Notes: generated from the letters alone by a model not told the origin. A DNA stretch of 64,000 bases from Microvirga sp. KLBC 81 (GCF_003075415.1 NZ_QDAH01000004.1:124001-188000), one strand, 5' to 3'. Counted from the first letter of the stretch, positions 38,404 through 47,422 are shown. A program made the numbers and translations.

Positions 38404-39273
38404 CTACCTCATTCCCATCAGGCGCTCAACCGGGATAACGCGGCTGGCAGCCCAGAAAATCACGAACACGCAGAAGAGCAGGACGACGCTGATCGAGCTT
38501 GCCGCGCCCCACTGGTTGTAGAGTTCGACGTTGCGGCTCACCAGATTCGAGATCATGAAGATGCGCCCTCCGCCGAGCAGTTCCGGGGTGATGTAGAAGC
38601 CGAGCGACAGGACGAAGACCAGCACGACTCCAGCGATGACGCCCGGCAGCGACAGCGGCAGGAAGACCCGGTAGAACACATGAGACGGGCTGCCGCCGAG
38701 GCTTGCCCCTGCCATAACCAGCTCGCCCGGTATCTTCTGCATCGCGGCGTAGAGCGGCAGGACCATGAAGGGAAGCAGGATGTGGACCGTCGCGACGATG
38801 GTCCCGAATTCGTTGTTCACGAGCTGCACCGGAGAGTCGATCAGGCCCAGGGACTGGAGACTGCTGTTGATGATGCCGGTGCGCTGCAAGAGGATGAGCC
38901 ACGCATAGGCCCGCACCAGCACGCTGGTCCAGAATGGCAGGATTACCATCGCGAGGATGATGAGACTCCACCTTTTGGGCGCGGCCGACGCGGCATAGGC
39001 TACAGGATAGCCCAAGAGCAGGGTGACAATTGTTACAATGAACGAGATTCGGAAGGTCTGCGCGAATGTGCTCCAGTAGACCGGCTCGGTCGCGATGCGG
39101 CGGTAGTTCTCGAGAGTGAAGCCGTCATGATAGATGGATTGCCAGGCGAGCCATGACAGCGGCACAAGCAGCAGCACCACAACAACGGCCAGGGCGGGCG
39201 CCAGGAGCAGAAGCATCAGCATTTGCTCTTGGCGGTCATGCCGCTGGAAGGTTTCGGTTCTCGATTTGAACAA
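38404..39273 (-). CDS. ABC transporter permease, PotB type (TTG start)
   Basis: 289-residue permease partner of the PotC-type protein, with a loop MAGASLGGSPSHVFYRVFLPL as in this family. The proposed TTG start at 39273 has a good GGAGG ribosome-binding site seven bases upstream. A longer frame, up to 39420, would run across two perfect hairpins in the gap and has no ribosome-binding site, so the longer start is unlikely. Confidence 0.85.
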   Translation of the reverse strand: MFKSRTETFQRHDRQEQMLMLLLLAPALAVVVVLLLVPLSWLAWQSIYHDGFTLENYRRIATEPVYWSTFAQTFRISFIVTIVTLLLGYPVAYAASAAPKRWSLIILAMVILPFWTSVLVRAYAWLILLQRTGIINSSLQSLGLIDSPVQLVNNEFGTIVATVHILLPFMVLPLYAAMQKIPGELVMAGASLGGSPSHVFYRVFLPLSLPGVIAGVVLVFVLSLGFYITPELLGGGRIFMISNLVSRNVELYNQWGAASSISVVLLFCVFVIFWAASRVIPVERLMGMR

Positions 39274-39300
39274 GAAAAGGCCTCCGAGCGGATAGGGCTT

Positions 39301-39332
39301 TTTCCGCAAAGGCGGATATTGCTTTGCGGAAA
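39301..39332 (-). promoter_or_regulatory. Hairpin 2 between binding protein and permease
   Basis: Perfect 10-bp stem TTTCCGCAAA / TTTGCGGAAA (arms 39301–39310 and 39323–39332). It is the second of two tandem hairpins just upstream of the permease start and could protect the upstream message or hinder permease translation. Confidence 0.6.
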
Positions 39333-39356
39333 TTGGGGCAGACAAGGACACATGAA

Positions 39357-39388
39357 GCGGTTCGCGATCCTCACTGATCGCGAACCGC
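39357..39388 (-). promoter_or_regulatory. Hairpin 1 after the binding-protein gene
   Basis: Perfect 12-bp stem GCGGTTCGCGAT / ATCGCGAACCGC (arms 39357–39368 and 39377–39388) with an eight-base loop, 73 bases after the stop of the binding-protein gene. It lacks a T run, so it is more likely a 3' stabiliser that raises binding-protein mRNA over permease mRNA. Confidence 0.7.
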
Positions 39389-39461
39389 CCTGGAGCATCA
39401 GACCTGAAATTTGACTTCACTTTTGCAACCCCATCTGATGCTTCTCTTCAAGCGCGGCGCA

Positions 39462-40511
39462 TCAGCGCTTCTGGATGAACTCCGCCCAGCGCTTCTGCAC
39501 TTCCTCACCCGCGGGCGAGCTCCACCATTCGGTGTCGATGAGAGCCTGCTTGGCAGCATTCTCAGGCGCGCTCGGGAGCTCCGCCGCGCGCTCGGTCGGA
39601 ATCTTCCCGGTCTTGAATGCTTCCGGGTTGCCTGGGCCATAATCGATCTCGAGCGGCAGGTTCGCCTGGAACTCGGGAGAGATCGCCTCATTGACGAAGC
39701 GCACCGCTGTCTCCAGGTTCGGCGCGTTCTTCAGGATGCAGAGCGACGTGTGCTGCAGAAGCCCCTGGTTATAGGTGAATCCGACATCGGCACCCTCCTT
39801 GGCGACGGCGCTTACGCGGCCGTTCCAGGCCATCTCCATGTCGATCTCGCCGTCGCTGAGCAGCTGCGCTGACTGGCCGCCGGAGGTCCACCACACGGTG
39901 ACGTGCGGCTTAATCTCCTCGAGCTTCTTGAAGGCGCGGTCGACATCGAGAGGGTAGAGCTTGTCGGGCGCAACGCCGTCGGCCATCAGGGCGGCCTCGA
40001 GCGTCGCGAGCGGATGGTTGCGCAACGCACGGGTGCCGGAGAACTTCTTCACGTCCCAAAAATCGGCCCAGCTCTTCGGCGGGTTGCCGCCGAACTTCTT
40101 CTTGTTGTAGGCGAGGACGCTCGAGTAGAATTCGTAGGCCACCGAGTACGGCGTCTTGTAGGCGGCGGGCATCTTCTCCGCATTGGGGATCTTGGAGAAT
40201 TCGAGCTTCTCGATCAGGCCCTGCTCCCCGCCGCGGATGCAGTCTTTCGTCGGCGTGTCAACGACGTCCCAGATCGGCTTGCCGGTGGCGCCCTGCGTCT
40301 TGATAACCGGCCACGCGTCCGGAGCGCTATCCTGCTTGACGGTGATCCCGAGCTTCTTGGCAACCGGATCGAGAATGGCCTTGGTCTGAGCCGCCTGATA
40401 GGCGCCGCCCTGGGAGACGAACGTAACCTCCTCGGCGAGGGCCGGGGTCGACAGGAGCGCGGCGCCGGCGACAGCCGACGCAAGAATGGATTTTAAGTGT
40501 CTTTTCAGCAT
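39462..40511 (-). CDS. ABC transporter substrate-binding protein, PotD type
   Basis: 349 residues with a cleavable signal peptide (about residues 1–26, ending PALAEE). The mature protein follows the PotD-like pattern: EVTFVSQGGAYQ, IWDVVDTPTKDC, SWADFWDVKKFSG, MEMAWNGR. These proteins bind polyamines or related small compounds in the periplasm. GAGGAG precedes the ATG. It is 49 bases after the amine oxidase, so uptake and oxidation are linked. Confidence 0.93.
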   Translation of the reverse strand: MLKRHLKSILASAVAGAALLSTPALAEEVTFVSQGGAYQAAQTKAILDPVAKKLGITVKQDSAPDAWPVIKTQGATGKPIWDVVDTPTKDCIRGGEQGLIEKLEFSKIPNAEKMPAAYKTPYSVAYEFYSSVLAYNKKKFGGNPPKSWADFWDVKKFSGTRALRNHPLATLEAALMADGVAPDKLYPLDVDRAFKKLEEIKPHVTVWWTSGGQSAQLLSDGEIDMEMAWNGRVSAVAKEGADVGFTYNQGLLQHTSLCILKNAPNLETAVRFVNEAISPEFQANLPLEIDYGPGNPEAFKTGKIPTERAAELPSAPENAAKQALIDTEWWSSPAGEEVQKRWAEFIQKR

Positions 40512-40560
40512 TTGGTTCTCCTCTGTTTATATGGGTCCACGACCGTCTTCATCCTGGGCC

Positions 40561-41865
40561 TTACCGCCCGATTGCATCCAGGAACTGGTACCAGCCGGCC
40601 ACCAGCCGGACGGCAGGTTCGCGGATGACATAGAAGGGAACCTTCTTGAGATGCTCCGTCCTCAGAAGGCCGATGTCCGGTTCTCCGCCGGTTACGATTT
40701 CTGCCAGGTACTTTCCCATGAGGGTCGACATGGCGACGCCAGTGCCGTTGTAACCCATTGCGTAGATAACGCGCTCGTCGAGGCGTCCGACATGGGGGAT
40801 GCTGTCCAGCGTCATGCCCACGAGTCCCGACCAGCGGTGAGTGACCTTCACCATGGCAAGCTCAGGAAACTGAAGAACCATCGCTCTTTCCAAGGCCGCG
40901 AAGGCGCTTGGCGAATCGTTCCTGCCGAATGCGCCGCGTCCTCCGAACAGGAGCCGGTCGCCCGATTTGCGGAACCAGCGCATCATGCGCCGTGTCTCGG
41001 TGTAGCTTCGTCCCGTCGCGAGAAGGCCCTCGCCGGGCGTTCCCGTGAGCGGCTCGGTCGCAATGATCGCGCTGCGGAACGGGATGAGGGTACGCTTGAC
41101 GTTCGCCGTGGCGGGCGTGAGATCGGAATAGGCGTTCGTCGCAATCACGGCCTGCTTGGCCCGAATGGAGCCACCGGGAGTTTCGACGACGAGGCCGTCC
41201 CGGACTTTGCGGATCGCCGTGGCGGGGCTCTGCTGGAAGATTGTCACACCGATCCGGTCGATGCCGGACGCCAGCCCACGGACGAAGTTAAGGGGATGGA
41301 TGATCCCGCCATGGGTATTCAGCAAGCCGCCGACAAAGCCTTTGGAGCCGGTCTCCTCTACCATCTCCGCGGGAGCGAGTATCGACACCGAGTGGTCGCC
41401 GAGGGCGCCCTTGAGCCAGTCGACCTCTTTCCTGAGGGCCTGAAGGGAAATCTCGTTATGAGCGCAGCGCAGGCTTCCGCTTTCCCGGAAGTCTGCCCCC
41501 TTGATGTCGTAGGCTTCGACGAGTTCGCCGACATGCTCGATCGCTTCGAGGCCGATGTCGTGCATCCGCCGCGCGGTGTCGATGCCCCACGATTGTGCGA
41601 TGTCGGCAAAGGCGAGCCGGAACTTGCCGGAGACGACACCGCCATTGCGGCCGCTGGCGCCCCATCCGATGTGGTTACCTTCGAGCACGACGGGGCTGAG
41701 TCCCTTGCGCGCCAGATACCGGGCCGTCGAGAGGCCCGTATATCCGCCACCGATGATCGCCACGTCGTACTGGTGGTCGCCCGCAAGCGAAGCGAAGCGG
41801 GGCCCGGTTTCAGCCGTGTGGGTCCAGAGCGAGGAAATCTCGGGAGAAGGTTTGAATAGCACCAT
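40561..41865 (-). CDS. FAD-dependent oxidoreductase, DAO/PuuB type
   Basis: 434-residue enzyme of the D-amino-acid oxidase-like family, resembling γ-glutamylputrescine oxidase (PuuB). The FAD fold is DVAIIGGGYTGLSTARYLA, followed by VVLEGNHIGWGASGRNGG; the C-terminal part has RWSGLVGMTLDSIPHVG and MGYNGTGVAMS. Such enzymes oxidise an amine nitrogen–carbon bond to release an aldehyde. The ATG at 41865 is close to the end of the HAD gene (16 bases). A substrate such as a modified polyamine is possible but not proven. Confidence 0.9.
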   Translation of the reverse strand: MVLFKPSPEISSLWTHTAETGPRFASLAGDHQYDVAIIGGGYTGLSTARYLARKGLSPVVLEGNHIGWGASGRNGGVVSGKFRLAFADIAQSWGIDTARRMHDIGLEAIEHVGELVEAYDIKGADFRESGSLRCAHNEISLQALRKEVDWLKGALGDHSVSILAPAEMVEETGSKGFVGGLLNTHGGIIHPLNFVRGLASGIDRIGVTIFQQSPATAIRKVRDGLVVETPGGSIRAKQAVIATNAYSDLTPATANVKRTLIPFRSAIIATEPLTGTPGEGLLATGRSYTETRRMMRWFRKSGDRLLFGGRGAFGRNDSPSAFAALERAMVLQFPELAMVKVTHRWSGLVGMTLDSIPHVGRLDERVIYAMGYNGTGVAMSTLMGKYLAEIVTGGEPDIGLLRTEHLKKVPFYVIREPAVRLVAGWYQFLDAIGR

Positions 41866-41881
41866 GATGGGGCGGTCGCTG

Positions 41882-42619
41882 CTAGGCGGCTGTCGCGGTC
41901 TTGGCGAAGCCCTGGATTTCCGCGTCCACTGCGTCGGCAAGCTGCTTCAGGGTCGAGAAGTGGTAGTCGGGCTTGGTCAGCACCTTGGGCTCGGGCGTGC
42001 CGCCAAATCCCTTCAGACCCTGCCGGCGCTCTATCCAGCAAACCTTGTAACCTAGCTCCCGCGCGACTCCGATGTCGTGATACTGGCTCTGAGCCACATG
42101 GAGGATCTCTTCAAATTTGTATCCGTGCGCGGATTGACGGCCACAATTGAAGGCGAAGAAGCGCGGATCTGGCTTCGCGACGCCTGTTTCGTCACAGGTG
42201 ACGCTGTCGTGGAACGGGTTGCCCAGCGTATGGGAATAGGCCGAGAAGGCCGTGCGGTCGGCATTTGTCATCGCGACGAGGCGGAAATTCTTGCGCAGAC
42301 GCCTGAGCGCATCGACGGAGTCGCTGAAAGCGGGCCAGCGGAAGACGGAGAGCTGGAACGCGTCCGCCGTCGCCTCGTCGTTCTTGAAGCCGAGCTCGTT
42401 GGCCAGGGACAGGTAGACATCCTTCATTGCGAAGCTGGAGCGGCCATAGAACTTGTCGCGGCCGCGCTTGTAGGCCTCGAAGATCTTGTCGTCCGTCGCC
42501 TCGACCGCTTTCGGGCCGCCGATATGCCGAATGGCGTCCAGAACGCCCTTTTCGAAATCGATAAGCGTACCGACCACATCGAACGTGAGGACTTTGAAGG
42601 AAGTGAGTGACATCTGCAT
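41882..42619 (-). CDS. Haloacid dehalogenase type II-like protein
   Basis: 245-residue HAD superfamily protein. Its motif I is FDVVGTL: the nucleophile Asp14 is present but the second Asp of phosphatases is replaced, as in L-2-haloacid dehalogenases (FDAYGTL). Motif II is AMTNADR, motif III lies around CDETGVAKPDPRFF. So a hydrolytic dehalogenase, or a related ester/halide hydrolase, fits better than a phosphatase. It sits 36 bases after the ABC ATPase gene in the cluster. Confidence 0.88.
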   Translation of the reverse strand: MQMSLTSFKVLTFDVVGTLIDFEKGVLDAIRHIGGPKAVEATDDKIFEAYKRGRDKFYGRSSFAMKDVYLSLANELGFKNDEATADAFQLSVFRWPAFSDSVDALRRLRKNFRLVAMTNADRTAFSAYSHTLGNPFHDSVTCDETGVAKPDPRFFAFNCGRQSAHGYKFEEILHVAQSQYHDIGVARELGYKVCWIERRQGLKGFGGTPEPKVLTKPDYHFSTLKQLADAVDAEIQGFAKTATAA

Positions 42620-42654
42620 GCTCTCGTGAGGTTTTGAGGATTGAAGTCTTGCGA

Positions 42655-43734
42655 TTACGTTCTTGGAACGATGATCGTATCCTGGGGGTGCAGGGCGACG
42701 GTCATGGGCGCGCCGACCGGTTTGATCTTCTGTCGGCTGGTGTGATTACAGGCCTGCCGCACGCTCAGCGTCTTGCCATTTTCGAGTTCGAGGAAGACGC
42801 GGATGCTCTCGCCCTGGAACAGCACCTCGGTGACGGTGCCGGCCAGATAGTTCATGCCGTCGGGCGCCTCCCCGTCGACGATGATCAGCTTCTCGGACTG
42901 AACGGCGAGGAACGCCTCTCCCGCGGCCGGGATCGCGTGATCGGAACGCAGGGCGATCTTGCCGATCCTGACCTTGCCGGGTCCGACCTTATCGACGGGA
43001 ACAAGGGTGGCCTCACCGATGAAACTCGCAACGAACGAGTCCACGGGCCAGTCGTGCAGGCGCTCGGGCGTGTCGATCTGAACGATCTTGCCCTTGTTCA
43101 TCACGGCGACGCGGTCGCTCATCGTCAGCGCCTCGCGCTGATCGTGCGTCACATAAATGATCGTGGAACCCAGCTTGCGATGGAGATGGCGCAACTCGAT
43201 TTGCATGCTCTCGCGCAACTGCTTGTCGAGAGCCGACAGCGGCTCGTCCATCAGGATCAGCCGCGGCTCGAAGATGATGGCGCGCGCCAGGGCGACGCGC
43301 TGGCGCTGACCGCCCGAAAGCTCCGAGATGCGGCGCTTCTCGAAGCCCTGCAGCTCGACCATGGCAAGCGCATCGCGGACCTTGTCCGGCCATTCCGCTT
43401 TCGGGATGCGCCGCGCACGGAGCGGAAAAGCGACGTTCTCCCCGACGCTCATGTGGGGGAACAGCGCGTAGTTCTGAAAGACGATTCCGATCTCCCGCTT
43501 GTGAGGTGGAGAAAATGTAATATCCTCATCCCCGAGGAAAATGGCCCCGGAGCTGGGCTGCACGAAGCCGCCGAGGATACCGAGAAAGGTGGTTTTGCCG
43601 GAGCCGGATGGCCCAAGAATAGATACGAACTCGCCGGGGCTGATGTCGAGACTTACGTTGTCGAGAGCTCGAAAACTTCCGTAGGTTTTCGTCGCAGATT
43701 TGATCGAGACCCCTACACCCTTAGGTTTCGCCAT
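42655..43734 (-). CDS. ABC transporter ATP-binding protein, PotA type
   Basis: 359-residue ATPase with Walker A GPSGSGKTTF, signature LSGGQRQR, Walker B LILMDEPLSALD, and a C-terminal TOBE domain (about residues 265–355), the layout of the polyamine importer ATPase PotA. It is the first gene of the leftward operon, divergent from the LysR gene; the shared upstream region (43735–43976) is the likely control region. Confidence 0.94.
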   Translation of the reverse strand: MAKPKGVGVSIKSATKTYGSFRALDNVSLDISPGEFVSILGPSGSGKTTFLGILGGFVQPSSGAIFLGDEDITFSPPHKREIGIVFQNYALFPHMSVGENVAFPLRARRIPKAEWPDKVRDALAMVELQGFEKRRISELSGGQRQRVALARAIIFEPRLILMDEPLSALDKQLRESMQIELRHLHRKLGSTIIYVTHDQREALTMSDRVAVMNKGKIVQIDTPERLHDWPVDSFVASFIGEATLVPVDKVGPGKVRIGKIALRSDHAIPAAGEAFLAVQSEKLIIVDGEAPDGMNYLAGTVTEVLFQGESIRVFLELENGKTLSVRQACNHTSRQKIKPVGAPMTVALHPQDTIIVPRT

Positions 43735-43964
43735 GAGATCCCTTACTCCATATTCCTAGGCTTTTCTGAGAAAACTAAATTCTTTTACTGTGTTCTTCCG
43801 CAAAACTTCTTACGCATAGTGATGAAGACTTGAATACCGCCAGCCGGGAAGGCGGAGAGAAAGCTGCGTTGCCCGGTTTCCTTGCGACATCATCAGGTCT
43901 GTCTTGGAGAGGAAGAGATCAAAAGCCGGGATGCGACGCTATTGAAAAAAAGTCAGGGCCTATG

Positions 43965-43977
43965 TTACATGATGTAA
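43965..43977. promoter_or_regulatory. Perfect T-N11-A palindrome (LysR-type site)
   Basis: TTACATGATGTAA, a 13-base perfect dyad of the T-N11-A form favoured by LysR regulators, located at the start of the LysR gene and in the divergent region with the ABC operon. It is likely a site for autoregulation or activation. Confidence 0.55.
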
Positions 43978-44936
43978 TGACCTCGCTGCGCAGATCCTTA
44001 CCTTCGATGAATGCACTCTTCACGTTGGAGGCTGCGGCCCGATGCGGTAACTTCTCGCGTGCTGCCGATGAACTCAACGTAACCCCGGCCGCTGTGAGTC
44101 GAATGATCTCGCGGGTTGAGGAGCACCTGGGTATCAAGCTGTTTTACCGCATGCCCTCGGGAGCCGCTCTCACCGAGGAGGGGAAGCTCCTGTTCGATAG
44201 CATCACGCGAGGATTTACCGGCATCGAGGCCGCGATCAGGGAGATCAAAGACCGCCAGAATGGAATGGAGACTGTGACACTGTCCGTTTCGACAGGCTTC
44301 ACGACCCATTGGCTGATGCCGCGGATGGGGAAGTTCAAGGCGGCCTTTCCGTCCGTCGACTTGAGATTCCAGCTTCTGAACGGGCCGCTCGGCGGGCCCG
44401 TCGACGACGTTGATCTCGGAATGCGCTTCGTCAGCGGCTCCGACGAGCGGCACGAGGCCGTGTTCGTCATGCCGGAAATCCTACTGCCGATCTGCACTCC
44501 CCTCTACTTGGAGCAGCACATCCGCGAGGAGCAGGGCGCCGAGGTCGTTGCGGGCACAGTCGTCAATCTCAGCAACGCCCAACCCGACTGGTCCGGGCTC
44601 TTCTCGCCCCGGCGCGGCGGAGAGGCCCTCAACTCCCTGATCTTTTCCGATTATGCCGTCGTCGTGCAGGCAGCGCTCCTGGGACAGGGCGTGGCGCTCG
44701 GATGGCTAAACGTAGTCGCCCATTGGCTGCGCACGAAGGCGCTGGTGCCGGCTCGATTGGATCTGATGAAGACCGAGCGTCTCTGCCATCTGGTGCGCGC
44801 CCGCGCGAGACCGCACAGGCCGATCGTATACCATATCTGCGACTGGATCATCTCGGAACTGCACGAGGATCTGGCGGAGATCGCCAAGGAATATCCGATG
44901 CTGAATCTCGAAGCGGAGCTCAGGAGGAGCCCCTGA
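43977..44936 (+). CDS. LysR family regulator, GcvA type
   Basis: 319 residues. The N-terminal winged helix starts LPSMNALFTLEAAARCGNFS and includes AAVSRMISRVEEHLG; the rest is the periplasmic-binding-fold effector domain. The MNALxxLEAAAR opening is the GcvA subgroup. ATG 43977 is preferred because it leaves the usual ten-residue lead; 43962 is also possible. It is divergent from the PotA-type gene and is the likely regulator of the cluster, responding to its substrate or product. Confidence 0.9.
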   Translation: MTSLRRSLPSMNALFTLEAAARCGNFSRAADELNVTPAAVSRMISRVEEHLGIKLFYRMPSGAALTEEGKLLFDSITRGFTGIEAAIREIKDRQNGMETVTLSVSTGFTTHWLMPRMGKFKAAFPSVDLRFQLLNGPLGGPVDDVDLGMRFVSGSDERHEAVFVMPEILLPICTPLYLEQHIREEQGAEVVAGTVVNLSNAQPDWSGLFSPRRGGEALNSLIFSDYAVVVQAALLGQGVALGWLNVVAHWLRTKALVPARLDLMKTERLCHLVRARARPHRPIVYHICDWIISELHEDLAEIAKEYPMLNLEAELRRSP

Positions 44937-44975
44937 GAGCGCGCCTCAATCGTCGTGAGGAGGGCCGTTCTCCTG

Positions 44976-46268
44976 CTACCGAGCCAGTTCGCGCTCGACG
45001 CTCGACGCGATCTCAAGAAGCCGGCGGTCCTGTCCATTGCGTCCAGTCAGCATGAGACCGATAGGACTCGGCATGTCGGGAAGCGGAAGGGAAATGCTGG
45101 TGAGGTCGAACAGGTTGGCGACTCTGGTGTTGCGCAGGATGAGGAGATCCGTGCGGCTGTAGAGTTCGGGGTCGAGGGCCAGCGGCGCGATCAGGGGAGC
45201 GGAAATCGCCGTCGCCGGCATGACCATGACATCTACCGGCTTCAGCCGCTCGTCCATGGCCGCAGCCAGGGCCCGTCGCTGCCGCATCATCCGAAGATAT
45301 GCCGGCGCCGGGATCGTGCCGCCCCTGGCGATGCCCACCTGCACGCGCGGATCGATCCTGTCAGCCCTCGCTACGATCCAATCCGCGTGGATCTCGCTTG
45401 CCTCAACCGACGCAATCGACGCGAGGGAAGTTGCCCGCGCCATTCCTTCGAGCAGATCCTCGATGTCGTGGTCGAGGATCGTCGCCCCGGCCTTCGAGAG
45501 GCGGCCGAGGCTCGCCTCGAAGGCCTCCGTCACCAGCGGCTCGGTCTCCGCAAACAGGCGGCCGCGCGGCACCCCGATCCGGAGCCCGCTCAGCGGAAAG
45601 GGCGCAAGGACGGCCGGCTCCTCGCCCGCCATGACCGCATCGGCGAAGGCGCAGTCCTGAACGGAACGGGCGAGCGGCCCGACCGAGTCGAGGCTCAGCG
45701 AGAGCGGAAACACGCCCTTGATCGGCACCCGGCGCGCGGTCGGCTTGAAACCGACCACCCCGTTGAGCGTCGCCGGGATGCGCACCGAGCCGCCGGTGTC
45801 GCTGCCAATCGAGATCGTGCTTGTGCCCTCCGCGACCGACACGCCCGCCCCCGAGGAGGAGCCACCGGGAATGCCCGCCGGGTCGGCGGCGTTGCCGGGG
45901 GTGCCGTAATGCGGGTTCAGGCCGAGACCGGAGAAGGCGAACTCGACCATGTTGGTCTTGCCGAGGATCACTGCCCCCGCCTGACGCAGCCGACGCACGA
46001 CCTCCGCGTCCTGCCGCGCGGGCGGCGCGTCGCGCAGGATGCGCGATCCGGCCGCGGTGGCCTCGCCGGCGACGTCGAACAGATCCTTGATCGAGACGAT
46101 CGCTCCGTCGATCGGGCCGAGGGGCACCCCCGCCTGCGAGCGGGCATCGGCAGCGTCGGCCGCCGCGCGGGCCGTCTCCGCATAGACGCGCAGGAACACG
46201 CGCTCGTCGTCCGCGCGCGCGGCCAGACGCGCCAGGATGCCCTCAAGTCTCTCGCGAACAATGCCCAT
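44976..46268 (-). CDS. Amidase (amidase signature family)
   Basis: 430-residue serine amidase. The catalytic Ser–cisSer–Lys triad is visible: Lys61 in VSIKDLFDV, the cis-serine in PGGSSSGAG (about residue 138) and Ser161 in GSDTGGSVRIPA. The family hydrolyses a wide range of amides, including indole-3-acetamide and carbamates. It converges on the LysR gene with a 39-base gap and probably belongs to the same catabolic locus, acting on an amide form of the substrate. Confidence 0.92.
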   Translation of the reverse strand: MGIVRERLEGILARLAARADDERVFLRVYAETARAAADAADARSQAGVPLGPIDGAIVSIKDLFDVAGEATAAGSRILRDAPPARQDAEVVRRLRQAGAVILGKTNMVEFAFSGLGLNPHYGTPGNAADPAGIPGGSSSGAGVSVAEGTSTISIGSDTGGSVRIPATLNGVVGFKPTARRVPIKGVFPLSLSLDSVGPLARSVQDCAFADAVMAGEEPAVLAPFPLSGLRIGVPRGRLFAETEPLVTEAFEASLGRLSKAGATILDHDIEDLLEGMARATSLASIASVEASEIHADWIVARADRIDPRVQVGIARGGTIPAPAYLRMMRQRRALAAAMDERLKPVDVMVMPATAISAPLIAPLALDPELYSRTDLLILRNTRVANLFDLTSISLPLPDMPSPIGLMLTGRNGQDRRLLEIASSVERELAR

Positions 46269-47161
46269 CTCATTCCCCAGAAGGCGGATGCCATGATGCT
46301 CCTTAGAAAGCTTTCGGCTGTGAGCTCGGCGCTTCCAGTACGGCTTGATCAGGAGACCCTTACGGTTATGCCGGGTTTGTCAAACCCTAACATGGCCATC
46401 ACCAGCGAGGGATGGGAAAGTGGGCGCGAGAGCTGAATGGCGGAAACTTCGAGATTGTGAGAAGACTCGTGGATGGGGCACCTGAGGGCGGAAGCGGGCC
46501 GTGTAAGCTCCGAGACTGGTTGCTGTCGATCCTATCCTGTCACGAGCCGCGCGGCTGCTGTCGTAGACCACCTCTCGCAGTACAGACCGCTGACGCGCGT
46601 CGTCTACAGCATCGGATTGGTCCCAAAAGTGCATCTGCACTTTTGGGACCAATCCGATGCTATCTCCTTCAATGAGAGCATCGTTGAGTGCGGAACCGGA
46701 GGTCCGCGTCAGCGAAAACCGGATCCACTTTTCGCTGACGCGGCCCTTCGGGTCCGCACGATGCTCTAGCTCGATCAGCATAAGCGGCCAATATTGGCCT
46801 AGGCCTGTGCAGATAAGTCTCAATTGCGGGTGAAGAACCCAGTTGGGTTTGCTGTGTTGGGCGCTTGCCGCCCACGGCAGCGCTCCTGCCGAAGGGAGTA
46901 CAGATGCGGAGGGCGCCCGTTCTCAGAGATAGACTGATCTCCCGTGGCCTTCAGCGCAGCTTAGGGCAGCAGTGTCGGATCGCCGGCAGCAATGCCCCAG
47001 GCTTGGTTCTGAGGTGTCTGATTGGACTATGACGACACTGGCGGCCGACATCGAAGTCTGCGGAGCATTGGTTTACAATTTAGCTGTACCCGATTGTGAC
47101 TTAATCATCACAAGACTGAGCCGTTTACAGATAGTTGCTGAAATTGTTGAGGTGCAAGCTG
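46269..47161. other. Region after the amidase gene, no convincing gene
   Basis: No frame here has both a ribosome-binding site and family features. It contains a long family B repeat (46608–46769) whose left half is a 54-bp perfect palindrome. The right side leads into the tRNA-Lys fragment at 47162. Confidence 0.6.
46608..46769. repeat. Palindromic repeat, family B, with a 26-bp perfect hairpin
   Basis: The left part, 46608–46661, has two 26-base arms (AGCATCGGATTGGTCCCAAA… and its exact reverse complement) separated by two bases. The right part carries the CAATGAGAGCATCGTTGAG section and ends CCGCACGATGCTCTAG. Confidence 0.9.
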
Positions 47162-47207
47162 CCTCTTGATCTGCGGGTCCAAGGTTCGCGTCCTTGTACA
47201 CCCACCA
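47162..47207 (+). other. 3' half of tRNA-Lys (CTT), possible attachment-site scar
   Basis: Contains the anticodon loop CTCTTGA, variable loop GGGTC, T-arm CAAGG TTCGCGT CCTTG, acceptor TACACCC, A and CCA. The 5' half is missing from the sequence before it. 3'-end tRNA fragments of this kind are left when integrative elements use tRNA genes as att sites. Confidence 0.6.
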
Positions 47208-47422
47208 AAGTGTTCGAGGACTTAGGCAAAGTGGGTAGAGCGTCTTCTAAAGCTGTGTCCGTACTATGTCCAAAACGAACTCCCCCGAAATACCGCCGCT
47301 CGCCTGCATTGAGCTTAGCGATCCTGCAGGTTACGCTTCGCGCGCAAGTCCTTTGGTCGGGTGCAGCAAACCAGGTCTAAACCTTTCCGCGCCAGACTGG
47401 CTTTAGTCGAAGTCGAGGCGCG

